Source: Chloroflexota bacterium (lineage in GTDB: Bacteria > Chloroflexota > Dormibacteria > Dormibacterales > Dormibacteraceae). Taken from it: a DNA stretch of 9,567 bases. Numbering within the stretch: position 1 is the first letter of the stretch; each line of letters begins with the position of its first letter. The stretch covers positions 1 through 9,567 of the forward strand of contig VBFW01000159.1 of assembly GCA_005880525.1 (NCBI GenBank), written 5' to 3'. The position numbers and the translations under genes were made by a program. This document shows, in pieces, positions 1 to 8,020 of this stretch. The notes under the pieces were generated by a model that worked only from the letters and a program-made list of their open reading frames with translations, did no database searches and was not told where the DNA came from.

Positions 1-48
1 TGATTACGGGACTGTTTTTCCTGACCCTTTCCTGACGGCGTCACAACC

Positions 49-124
49 AGCTGTGACGCATCAACCGAACGTGTGTGACCCATCAGCCGAAGGACTTTCG
101 GGACGCGTCAGCCGAACTTGCATA
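49..124 (-). mobile_element. Right end of an IS481-like element (IS A), rest beyond window
   Basis: Read on the minus strand from position 124 inward, the sequence starts TATGCAAGTTCGGCTGA and shows three spaced repeats of the TTCGGYTGAYnnGTC type. Over about 73 nt it closely resembles the right end of the complete IS that follows (1474 inward), then diverges. The terminal triplet is TAT rather than the TGT expected for IS481-type ends, so this end may be mutated. No transposase start codon equivalent to that of IS B is visible in the first 48 bases, so this is either a related but different element or a decayed remnant. It has the same orientation as IS B and stops only 2 bp before it. Confidence 0.7.
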
Positions 125-126
125 CG

Positions 127-174
127 TGTCGACCTTCGGTAGATGTGTCGTGAAACTACTTCGGTTGATGTGTC
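127..174 (+). repeat. IS B left end: two-repeat terminal array
   Basis: The plus strand reads TGTCGACCTTCGGTAGATG and then a second TTCGGTTGATGTGTC, with the repeats 25 bp apart. These are the inverted partners of the first two repeats of the right end and are the likely transposase-binding sites. Only two copies are seen before the transposase stop codon at 191, against four at the right end. Confidence 0.8.
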
Positions 175-190
175 TCACTCCCACTGAAAG

Positions 191-1369
191 TTACCGCCGC
201 CGCGGCGCCGTGCCGTCGGCATGTAGTTTGCGAACCGGGCCGCTGCTGGTGCGAGCCACGGTCTTGAGCAGCTCGTTACCCACCCAGAACTGAAGCAGGC
301 CGTCGGTCACCAGCACGTCACAGGCGCTGCCGGCGTAGTTCCTCCCCACGCTCACCTGCTGGTAGCCGACGCCCACGACACCATTGCTGGCCACCTTCCT
401 GCAGACCCACTGCTCTCCGTTGCGCTCTGGATGTCTCAGCTGATGCCGGCCTTCTTCAGCGCCAGAGCGGAAGCGGCTCTCGGGGGTGAGGTCGCCCAGT
501 CCCTGGTGCGGCCGCTGCGTGTTGTAGTAGGTCACCCACTCATCGAGTGCCTCCTGGGCTGTCTTCAAGGTCTTGAACACCTGCCTGGTGTTGAACTCGA
601 CTCGAAGCGTCTTGTGGAAGCGCTCGATCTTGCCCGTGGTGGTCGGCGAGCGTGGTTGGGTGAGGATGTGGTCGACCCCGTTCTCCCGGCAAATGCGGTC
701 GAACAGCACCTCGACCGGGGGCTGGGCGAAGCGGCCAGTGAAGACCTTGCCGTTGTCGGTTAGAACCTGGAGCGGAACGCCGTAGGTGTGCATGGCCGAG
801 TTGAAGCCGTCGCAGACGGACTGAGTTCGCTCGCTGGCCATGAGGCGAGCGGACACGCAGTACCTCGAGTGGTCGTCAATTCCGGTCAGGGCCTTGGCGC
901 TGCTGCCGTCAGCGAGCAAGAAGCCGTGCACGAGGTCCAGCTGCCAGAGCTCCATGGGTCCGCCGCGCTCCCAGCGCTTCCAGGTCTCCCGGCGCCGGCG
1001 TCGCGTAATGGGGTCGATGACAGCGGCCCGGACCAAGCAGCGATAGACCGCCGACTCTGAGGGCGCGGGCTGGATGCGCTTGCGGGCTAGCTCGAAGGCG
1101 ATTCGGCGGGCTCCCCAGTAGGCATGTGCCCGGCGCATCTCGAGCACCATCGCTTCCATAGCAGGCGAGGTTTGATGAGGGCAGTGAGCTGGTCGGTGCG
1201 ACCGATTATTCAGGCCTTCCAGTCCGTCGCCTTCGTAGCGCGCCAGCCAGCGGTGCATCGTCCGCCTTGAAATGCCCCAATCCCTGGCCACCTCCTCCAC
1301 CGTCCGACCGTCGCCAATTACCGCCAGGACCGCCTTGTACCTCTGCTCAGTCACGCTCATCTCCCTCAT
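191..1369 (-). CDS. IS481-family DDE transposase, full length
   Basis: This 392-aa protein catalyses transposition of the surrounding IS. The N-terminus (about residues 5-55) is a helix-turn-helix of the Helix-turn-helix/IS481 type (TVEEVARDWGISRRTMHRW). An integrase catalytic core of the RNase H fold follows. The visible acidic triad is D145 (WQLDLVHG), D205 (LTDNG) and E249 (GKIERFH), with 43 residues between the last two; the HxxL-RxxFN and YYNTQRPHQGL motifs after it are typical of this family. The C-terminal 80 residues form an extra domain seen in many actinobacterial IS481 transposases. I keep the start at 1369; an in-frame ATG three codons later (MSVTEQ) is equally possible, and neither has a well-spaced Shine-Dalgarno. 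The frame is uninterrupted, so the protein is probably functional. Confidence 0.95.
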   Translation of the reverse strand: MREMSVTEQRYKAVLAVIGDGRTVEEVARDWGISRRTMHRWLARYEGDGLEGLNNRSHRPAHCPHQTSPAMEAMVLEMRRAHAYWGARRIAFELARKRIQPAPSESAVYRCLVRAAVIDPITRRRRRETWKRWERGGPMELWQLDLVHGFLLADGSSAKALTGIDDHSRYCVSARLMASERTQSVCDGFNSAMHTYGVPLQVLTDNGKVFTGRFAQPPVEVLFDRICRENGVDHILTQPRSPTTTGKIERFHKTLRVEFNTRQVFKTLKTAQEALDEWVTYYNTQRPHQGLGDLTPESRFRSGAEEGRHQLRHPERNGEQWVCRKVASNGVVGVGYQQVSVGRNYAGSACDVLVTDGLLQFWVGNELLKTVARTSSGPVRKLHADGTAPRRR

Positions 1370-1374
1370 GCGCG

Positions 1375-1474
1375 GGAGCGTGACAAATCAGCCGAAGTAG
1401 CTGTGACACATCAGCCGAAGGTGTGTGACCCATCAGCCGAAGGCCTTTTGGGACCTGTCAGCCGAACTTGCACA
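1375..1474 (-). repeat. IS B right end: four-repeat terminal array
   Basis: Read on the minus strand from 1474, the end begins TGTGCAAGTTCGGCTGA and contains four direct repeats of TTCGGCTGAYnnGTC spaced 25, 22 and 23 bp apart. The last lies just before the transposase start codon. The array probably combines transposase binding with the transposase promoter region. The spacing of about two helical turns would place the sites on one face of the DNA. Confidence 0.8.
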
Positions 1475-1480
1475 AGAAAT

Positions 1481-1555
1481 TGGCTCCGGAGTAGGGATTC
1501 GAACCCTAAACCTTGCGGTTAACAGCCGCCTGCTCTACCGTTGAGCTACTCCGGA
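1481..1555 (-). tRNA. tRNA-Asn (anticodon GTT), CCA encoded
   Basis: The minus strand folds into a full cloverleaf. The acceptor arms are TCCGGAG and CTCCGGA with discriminator G and an encoded CCA (1481-1483). The D stem is GCTC/GAGC. The anticodon loop CTGTTAA carries GTT for asparagine codons, with U33 present. The T arm is TAGGG-TTCGAAT-CCCTA. The outermost anticodon-stem pair is a G-A mismatch (GGCGG against CCGCA). Length is 72 nt plus CCA. The gene is intact, unlike the split second copy at 4134-4160 and 8428-8464. An IS right end lies only 6 bp beyond the CCA, so any native terminator has been displaced. Confidence 0.96.
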
Positions 1556-1568
1556 ACGGGTCCCTCGA

Positions 1569-1574
1569 ATTCTA
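1569..1574 (-). promoter_or_regulatory. Likely -10 box of tRNA-Asn
   Basis: TAGAAT on the minus strand ends 13 nt before the tRNA 5' end, which predicts transcription starting about 7 nt ahead of the mature tRNA. The same hexamer at the same distance is kept in the duplicated upstream copy at 8478-8483. No good -35 hexamer is seen at 16-18 bp spacing. Confidence 0.55.
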
Positions 1575-1617
1575 GGTGGTGAGTTCGTTTGGCCGCCCTG
1601 TGCCGGCCTGTCCGGGT

Positions 1618-1654
1618 GTTACACCGTAACTGCTCAAACTGCAGTCAGAACTGC
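1618..1654. promoter_or_regulatory. Palindrome plus three AACTGC repeats upstream of tRNA-Asn
   Basis: GTTACACCGTAAC (1618-1630) is a 5-bp inverted repeat with a 3-bp centre. It overlaps the first of three direct AACTGC copies (1628, 1637, 1649). The same palindrome followed by three AACTGCAG copies (8538, 8548, 8560) is preserved at 8528-8565 in the duplicated region. Retention of this arrangement while neighbouring bases diverged suggests protein-binding sites, possibly an activator of the tRNA promoter. The function is inferred only. Confidence 0.45.
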
Positions 1655-1660
1655 TGTCAG

Positions 1661-1953
1661 TTATCCACGGGGTCAGCTTGCCGCCGACCAACGCCGCGCG
1701 ATCCATCGCACCGCCAGTCGACCGACGAAGTTCGTATCGACTTGCGATGTCGGCACGCTAAGAGCGTCTGCGCCGGTGCCAACCGTCCCTGTTAACGTCA
1801 GCCGACTTGCGGTGGTGCCTCCGCACTCCGAAGGCGTGAGTACATCTTGCGCACGTGAAGTCCTTCAGGATGTCCTGGAACTCCTGGTCGTCCTGGACCT
1901 GCGCCCGACCGCAGTCGCCGCGCTCTAGGATCGAATCGGCGACTTCCTCGACA
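1661..1953. other. Intergenic stretch without a confident gene
   Basis: This lies between the tRNA-Asn upstream region and the kinase stop codon. A minus-strand frame overlapping the kinase end stays open down to 1758 and contains an acidic stretch (about 1965 to 1850, including SILERGDCGRAQ) with roughly three-quarters GC at third codon positions, so it may be decayed coding sequence. It has no start codon of its own outside the kinase and matches no family I recognise. No clear terminator hairpin for the kinase is visible. Confidence 0.4.
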
Positions 1954-3951
<1,998 letters not shown>

Positions 3952-4086
3952 CGTCAGCCGCCGCCGCCCGTTCCAATCGACGGGAACAAAAGCGGCCGCG
4001 GTGGCGGCGGCGGCGACCAGAACTGCGAGCGCGTCAGCCCAGGGCAGGCGAGAGAAATTGGGCTGGGCCCATGGCCGTCCACCGAA
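3952..4086 (-). other. In-frame upstream extension of the kinase, no start codon
   Basis: In the kinase frame, 45 codons are open between a TAA (4087-4089) and ATG 3951. They encode a plausible helix (ALAVLVAAAATAAAFVPVDW) followed by a charged loop (NGRRRL), which looks like the first membrane segment of the same protein. None of the 45 codons is ATG, GTG or TTG. An ATG at 4072 lies in the frame where one surplus base would restore the kinase frame; it is preceded by GGTGGA. The native 5' end is therefore either frameshifted or was lost in the rearrangement near 4134. Confidence 0.55.
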
Positions 4087-4133
4087 TTATCGGCCGCAAG
4101 TCACCAAATCACGCTCGTTATTAGGTGCCGGTG

Positions 4134-4160
4134 AGGGTTCGAATCCCTACTCCGGAGCCA
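4134..4160 (+). pseudogene. Detached 3' part of a tRNA-Asn
   Basis: These 27 bases are identical to the last 24 nt plus CCA of the tRNA-Asn at 1481-1555 but lie on the opposite strand. They comprise most of the T arm, the acceptor 3' strand, the discriminator and CCA. The identity continues for five more bases (atttc). Sequence to the left (4085-4133) has no acceptor 5' strand or D arm, so no complete tRNA forms. The missing 5' half is very probably the fragment at 8428-8464. It could alternatively be read as an att-site remnant of an integrated element. Confidence 0.85.
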
Positions 4161-4167
4161 ATTTCGT

Positions 4168-4243
4168 TGTGCAAGTTCGGCTGATGGGCGACCAAAGCGC
4201 CTTGGGCTGATGTTTGTCACCACTTCGGCTGATGCTTTACACG
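4168..4243 (+). mobile_element. Relic IS481-type right end facing right
   Basis: It begins TGTGCAAGTTCGGCTGATG, identical to the IS B right terminus through the first repeat core. Two further repeats follow, TTGGGCTGATGTTTGTCAC and TTCGGCTGATGCTTTAC. It is more diverged than the IS A and IS B ends and no transposase follows. It starts 7 bp after a tRNA-Asn CCA, almost the same placement as the IS B end at the intact tRNA. It faces a second relic right end at 8150. Confidence 0.75.
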
Positions 4244-4249
4244 GCTGCC

Positions 4250-4475
4250 GCGAATTGGAATATGCGCGGAAGTTGACGCGGCCACCGATCTCAAAAGACT
4301 CCTGGATGCCTGACACTCCCGGCCGCAGATTGTTGACCGGCCAATTGGCGGCGATGCGATCGATTGGTCCTGGGCGCCCTCCCACCTGGGCCAGCAGTTG
4401 GCGCTCGGAGAAGCCGAGCGAGCGCCGGTCGTCGGATCGACACAGCCACGCTGAGATGCAGCTAAACGGTCGGCA
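4250..4475 (-). pseudogene. Possible decayed coding fragment, unrecognised
   Basis: The minus frame is open from a TAG at 4476-4478 leftward past the IS relic, and reads like coding sequence (SLGFSERQLLAQVGGRPG, then IQESFEIGGRVNFRAY), with high but not uniform third-position GC. There is no ATG and no Shine-Dalgarno; the only in-frame start is GTG 4385 in the middle. The frame runs into the IS end, which would have cut its 3' part. I do not recognise a family. A plus-strand frame over the same bases (4210-4479) is also open, so strand and coding status are uncertain. Confidence 0.25.
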
Positions 4476-4610
4476 CTAGCTACACACGACGGCCGGTGAG
4501 CGGCCCCAGGCGTGGGATCGATGCTGCACCACGCAGGACACAGATCGACTTGGGAGGTATCAGAAGGGTGTCAGCACAGTTCAGATCGGCTCTCCGTCGT
4601 AAGTCGAACG

Positions 4611-4646
4611 ATGCGGTGGCAAGGAAATGTAACCTCGCCACCGCAC
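4611..4646 (-). terminator. Strong hairpin after the small gene (minus-strand transcript)
   Basis: GCGGTGGC (4613-4620) pairs with GCCACCGC (4637-4644). On the minus strand the stem extends inward by GAGG/CCTT and outward by two pairs to about 14 bp with an 8-nt loop. Two of the added pairs are G-U only in the minus transcript and would be A-C mismatches on the plus strand, which points to minus-strand transcription. It lies 14 bp past the small-protein stop codon. There is no U tract, so it may be a non-canonical terminator or a 3'-end-protecting structure. Confidence 0.65.
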
Positions 4647-4659
4647 GGCCGGAACTCCA

Positions 4660-4941
4660 CTAATTGTCTAGGCCGCTCTCGGAGCGGTTGTGAGCGATCT
4701 GCTGGCCGCCGACCGAGGCGCCCTCGCCGAGTCCTTGCTCTGAGCGATTGTGGGCGATCTGCTCAGCGCCCACCGCGGAGGCTGATGCCGTCCCGCTGGA
4801 GTTGTTCATCACTGAAACTCCGGTCGCGACCGCTGGCACTGCGAGAGCGATTACAGCCCCGGCCACGAAGGCGAGAAGTCCACTGGCCGCCGCCGTCCCG
4901 ATGGGCACCGGTCGCCTGATCATCGTCCTTACGTTCTGCAT
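4660..4941 (-). CDS. Small exported or membrane-anchored protein with duplicated 20-aa unit
   Basis: This 93-aa protein belongs to no family I recognise. I start it at ATG 4941 because AGGAGGT lies 8 nt upstream; the longer frame to 5010 lacks such a site. Residues 5-10 are basic (RTMIRR) and 16-39 are strongly hydrophobic, ending AVPAVA, a plausible signal peptidase site after A39; if uncleaved, it would be a single N-terminal anchor. The remaining 54 residues are Gly/Ser/Ala-rich and contain QIAHNRSEQGL (61-71) and QIAHNRSESGL (81-91), a tandem repeat with a 20-residue period. There is no Cys and no enzyme motif. It lies 97 bp downstream of the LuxR-type regulator on the same strand and before a strong hairpin, so co-transcription is plausible. 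The role is unknown; a secreted signal or surface peptide is speculation. Confidence 0.75.
   Translation of the reverse strand: MQNVRTMIRRPVPIGTAAASGLLAFVAGAVIALAVPAVATGVSVMNNSSGTASASAVGAEQIAHNRSEQGLGEGASVGGQQIAHNRSESGLDN
4669..4761 (-). repeat. Tandem 60-bp coding repeat (QIAHNRSExGL x2)
   Basis: The two copies are 4729-4761 and 4669-4701, 60 bp apart. Protein identity is 10 of 11 residues while several codons differ at the third position (for example CAC AAT versus CAC AAC), suggesting an old duplication held by selection on the peptide. Confidence 0.75.
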
Positions 4942-4949
4942 TTGTTCCG

Positions 4950-4956
4950 ACCTCCT
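4950..4956 (-). promoter_or_regulatory. Ribosome binding site AGGAGGT of the small gene
   Basis: A near-perfect Shine-Dalgarno with 8 nt to ATG 4941. It is much the strongest such site in the window and decides the start of the 93-aa protein. The regulator upstream has no comparable site, so the small protein may be made in larger amounts. Confidence 0.8.
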
Positions 4957-5038
4957 GGTTATTGACCGGGCTCTCGGGCCGTGGTCTTGATGAGGCCAGC
5001 TTCCTATCAAAGCCGCGAACGTTCATCGGGGAACTCCC

Positions 5039-7852
5039 TCATTTCGTGGGTCTCGAACTGAGCTCTTGCGCGCTCAGAAACCGGGCCAGCTCGGTGCGGT
5101 TGCGACTGCCCGTTCGGGCCAGGATGTTCGAAACGTGCCGCTCAACGGTTTTCCGCGACAGGAACAGCCTGCTCGCGATCTCGGGGTTGCTTTGGCCAGC
5201 CGCGATCAGGCTCGCGATCTGCCTTTCCCGCTCGCTCAGTCTTTCCAGTGAGCGCTCTCCGTGGGAGGCCGGACCTCGTCGCCAAGTTCGGACCCCGAGG
5301 CGGCGCAATCCGAGTTCTGCCATCTGCTGCTCGGTGGACGCGCCCACCGCCGCCGCCAATTCGCCTGCCTGTCGAAACTCCTCCGCGGCGCGCCGGCTAT
5401 TGGTTGCCTGGACGGCCGTGGCAAGGTCGAGCCTAGTCCAGAGCGCCGACGCGATCAGGCCGAGCTGGCTCCTCTGCGCCAGGACAGACTCTAGCTCAAC
5501 AACGCCAGAAGGGTCGCTCTTGGCATTGACGATCAGAGCGGCGACGTGTCGCCGCCACAAGGTGTCGTTCACGGCCGCCGAGCGCCCACTTTCATCCCAT
5601 TGACTTAGCTGCCTTTCCGCTTCTGCGAAGCGACCCAGACGCGCGAATGCCTCGGCGGTCTTGAGCATGAGCTCGCGTGCACATCGCCGGCAATCGGCGG
5701 CCACCGCGTCCTTGTGGCTCGCCGCGATGTGACTGTCGATTTCGTCTTCTCGCTTTCGATCGCCGCACCTGGCAAGCCACACGGATACATGCCAGTGAAG
5801 GTGCATCCGAAAATGCGGTTCCTGCTGGCGCGCGATTTCGTGTTCCAGACTGGCGACGGCGTCGTTCCAGTCACCGCGCGAGAGCCACGCTTGATGCCGT
5901 AGATCGTGGATCGAATAGTTGCCAACCTTCCCCATGGCGAGGCGCTCGGCTGTGCCGGCAACGCGTTGCTCAAGTTCCATGCATTCCGAAATGAGTTCGC
6001 CCGCCTCGTCGAGGCGGGCTCCGTCAACGAGCATGCTCAGCAGATTCGCGCCCGACGTCAGCATCAGCATCGGAAGCATCCGCTCGTGCGCTCGCGTCCA
6101 AGCGCGTCGCCCGCTGTCGATCGCCTCACCCAGTCGGCCGGCGAACATCAACCCGACGGCCCGGTCGTGGTCGGCCCAGACGACTCCTTCCTCTGAACCG
6201 CGAGCCACATGCGTTAGCTCGTCGGCGATGCTCAGTTGAGCTGGACCATCCTCTTCGACGACGGCCGCATCGAAGGCGACCTGTAAAGCGGCCACATAGG
6301 CGTCTCGTTCGCGCTCTGTCATTTCGATGGGAGGTTGGCCCCAGAGCTGTCGTGCCTTTTCGGCCGCCCGGAATGCGACGCGTCGACCCTCTTCCGCTTC
6401 GTGCTTGACAACCTGAAGCAGGTTGGCTCGATGCGATTGGATTTCGACGGCGATCACAGGATCGTCAGTCGATTGGCTTCGCGCGAGCTCGAGAAGTGGA
6501 AACGCCTCTTCCTTGCGTTCGACTACCCGCATCGCCGCTTTCGAGGCCGCGAGGGAAGCGGTGGCGCGAACTGTCGGATCCATGACGACGCTTGCGAGGT
6601 GAGACCACCTCTCGAGTGCGATTTGCTGGTCCCCAAGCTCGCTTGCCAGTTGCGCCACTGCGATCCGAAGCGCGACTCCCACCGGTTCAGCGAGTCGTTC
6701 TGAGTCAGCGACCTGCGCAAGCTCGTGCAGTCCTCCTCGACCGAGCAGCCTTCGTCGCGGTGATTGAAGGACGCGAAGGGCGACGGCGGTGAGGTCCGCC
6801 CCTGCTTCGCGGCGGTGGATGAGTGCCTCGTGCAGGAGATGAACGTCGGTCTCCGCATGATGTTCGAACCACCTGGCGAGGGCCGCGTGCAGCTCGCGAC
6901 GCCCAGGCGCAGACAACTCGCTGATGACCGCCTCGCGGATCAGGTCATGGGCGACTCCATGTGACAGGGCGTGCCGGACCACCAAGCCAGACCGCCCAAG
7001 TTCCGCGACTGCGCGCTCAGATCGCGAATCGTCCCAGCCCAACACCCCGGCGCATTCGGAGACCGCAAGTGGACGGGTCGTGACGGCAAGGAGTGCGAGC
7101 ACTCGACTCGCGTCACTGCCGAGGCCCGCGAGATTCACCCTCTCGTCGCCGCGGGCAAGCACGCCAATCCAGAACGGCGAGCCTTTCGCTCGAGACCAGA
7201 GCTCCGCGGCTCGTTCGGGGCTCGAATCAGGGGCGACCTGTCTGACGAGTTGTACCGCGTCTTCGCGTTCGAGAGGACCGAGCTCAATACTTGTCACTCG
7301 CTCGGTGCCGAGCTCCTTGATCAATGAGTCCCAGAACACAATCGTTTCGTGCGACGACCGACCGGCCGCGATCACGATAAATTCCGTCTGCTCAGTTACC
7401 GCAGTGCGTACGAGGTAAGCGCACAGAGCCACTGAGAGCTCGTCTATCCACTGGACGTCGTCAACGACGAGCAGAAGCGGATCGGCGAATCCGAGCAGGG
7501 CCCGTCGCGCGGCCTCGAATATTCGCAGGGGTTCGAGCGAACTGTGCTTGGCGGGTGCCGGTTCGAAAAGAAGCTCGCTCAACATCGCGCCTGCTTCGGA
7601 CACCTTGGAGAGTTCACGCATCAGATCCGCTGCCGCGGCCAAAGGAACCCGATTGCCAGCCTCGTAGCCGGCCATGCGCAGCGGGCGGAGACCTCGCTGT
7701 CGGCTACTGAACTCCGTTAGCAGCCGCGACTTGCCAGATCCTGGTGGTCCTGAGATCAGAACGGCGGACGGAGTCTCCTCTGCGATCGCGTTCGAGCAGA
7801 TGCTTTCGAGCAGTGCGAGCTCGGTTTGCCGCCCAACGAAGCTCGTGCCCAT
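5039..7852 (-). CDS. LuxR-family LAL/MalT-like STAND ATPase regulator
   Basis: This 937-aa cytoplasmic transcriptional regulator has a length typical of LAL (large ATP-binding LuxR) proteins. It opens with MGTSFVGRQTEL, the usual start of the AAA/NACHT-like ATPase, which supports ATG 7852 even though no Shine-Dalgarno precedes it. Walker A is GPPGSGKSR (35-43) and Walker B is LLLVVDDVQWIDE (126-138, D131/D132). The middle (about 330-860) is all-helical and TPR-like, the usual ligand or protein sensing region. The C-terminus (about 869-937) is a LuxR helix-turn-helix (LSERERQIASLIAAGQSNPEIA, then SRKTVERHVSNILART). There is no receiver domain, so it is not the partner of the nearby kinase. Promoter sequence must come from the IS relic region just upstream. 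The target is unknown; the small gene downstream is the obvious candidate. Confidence 0.93.
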   Translation of the reverse strand: MGTSFVGRQTELALLESICSNAIAEETPSAVLISGPPGSGKSRLLTEFSSRQRGLRPLRMAGYEAGNRVPLAAAADLMRELSKVSEAGAMLSELLFEPAPAKHSSLEPLRIFEAARRALLGFADPLLLVVDDVQWIDELSVALCAYLVRTAVTEQTEFIVIAAGRSSHETIVFWDSLIKELGTERVTSIELGPLEREDAVQLVRQVAPDSSPERAAELWSRAKGSPFWIGVLARGDERVNLAGLGSDASRVLALLAVTTRPLAVSECAGVLGWDDSRSERAVAELGRSGLVVRHALSHGVAHDLIREAVISELSAPGRRELHAALARWFEHHAETDVHLLHEALIHRREAGADLTAVALRVLQSPRRRLLGRGGLHELAQVADSERLAEPVGVALRIAVAQLASELGDQQIALERWSHLASVVMDPTVRATASLAASKAAMRVVERKEEAFPLLELARSQSTDDPVIAVEIQSHRANLLQVVKHEAEEGRRVAFRAAEKARQLWGQPPIEMTERERDAYVAALQVAFDAAVVEEDGPAQLSIADELTHVARGSEEGVVWADHDRAVGLMFAGRLGEAIDSGRRAWTRAHERMLPMLMLTSGANLLSMLVDGARLDEAGELISECMELEQRVAGTAERLAMGKVGNYSIHDLRHQAWLSRGDWNDAVASLEHEIARQQEPHFRMHLHWHVSVWLARCGDRKREDEIDSHIAASHKDAVAADCRRCARELMLKTAEAFARLGRFAEAERQLSQWDESGRSAAVNDTLWRRHVAALIVNAKSDPSGVVELESVLAQRSQLGLIASALWTRLDLATAVQATNSRRAAEEFRQAGELAAAVGASTEQQMAELGLRRLGVRTWRRGPASHGERSLERLSERERQIASLIAAGQSNPEIASRLFLSRKTVERHVSNILARTGSRNRTELARFLSAQELSSRPTK

Positions 7853-7870
7853 TACTCAGGAAGGATCAGG

Positions 7871-8020
7871 CTAGCTTTCTTCGCCAACCCATGGGCGAGT
7901 TGCGCCTACGGGTCGCACGACATAAAGCGACAGTGGGGCCTGGCCGGAATCATCCCTCGACCATAATTGCGAACGCCGGACTGCCTCGTTTCTCTGCTCA
8001 GCCACACTCATCTCCCTCAT
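7871..8020 (-). pseudogene. 5' remnant of an IS481-type transposase gene
   Basis: The minus strand begins MREMSVAEQRNEAV, matching the first residues of the IS B transposase (MREMSVTEQRYKAV) at 11 of 14 positions. The similarity then stops and the frame runs to a TAG at 7871-7873 without helix-turn-helix or catalytic motifs. Only about 45 bp of the transposase gene survives. It sits 18 bp from the LuxR-type gene, so deletion of the transposase fused this end to the regulator's upstream region. A translated 49-aa product is possible but probably meaningless. Confidence 0.8.

Larger units (their letters stand above)
127..1474 (-). mobile_element. Complete IS481-family insertion sequence (IS B), 1348 bp
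   Basis: The element holds one intact DDE transposase gene on the minus strand between two inverted ends that both begin TGT. The left end (127 rightward) and right end (1474 leftward) align without gaps through two repeats: TGT, six bases, TCGG, then GTC, then 25 bases from the first to the second TTCGG. The flanks (catacg before 127, agaaat after 1474) are not a target-site duplication. The left neighbour is another IS end 2 bp away and the right neighbour is a tRNA-Asn 3' end 6 bp away. Intact gene and ends suggest it may still be mobile; the missing duplication suggests recombination between copies or insertion through an IS-IS junction. Confidence 0.85.

Noticed and set aside
49..124. 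CRISPR-like spaced repeats (catcagccgaagg)
   Set aside because: The repeats are about 15 bp with 7-10 bp gaps, occur only at TGT-type IS ends, and have no spacers of CRISPR length or cas genes nearby. They are transposon end repeats.
431..763. 110-codon plus-strand open frame opposite the transposase
   Set aside because: Antisense shadow of a clear DDE transposase gene in GC-rich DNA.
4085..4160. A second complete tRNA on the plus strand
   Set aside because: Only the T arm, acceptor 3' strand and CCA are present. No matching acceptor 5' strand or D arm exists to the left.
4942..5010. Longer N-terminus for the small protein (from 5010)
   Set aside because: The added residues (HQDHGPRARS) would put a charged stretch before the signal-like helix, and the strong AGGAGGT site is placed for ATG 4941 instead.
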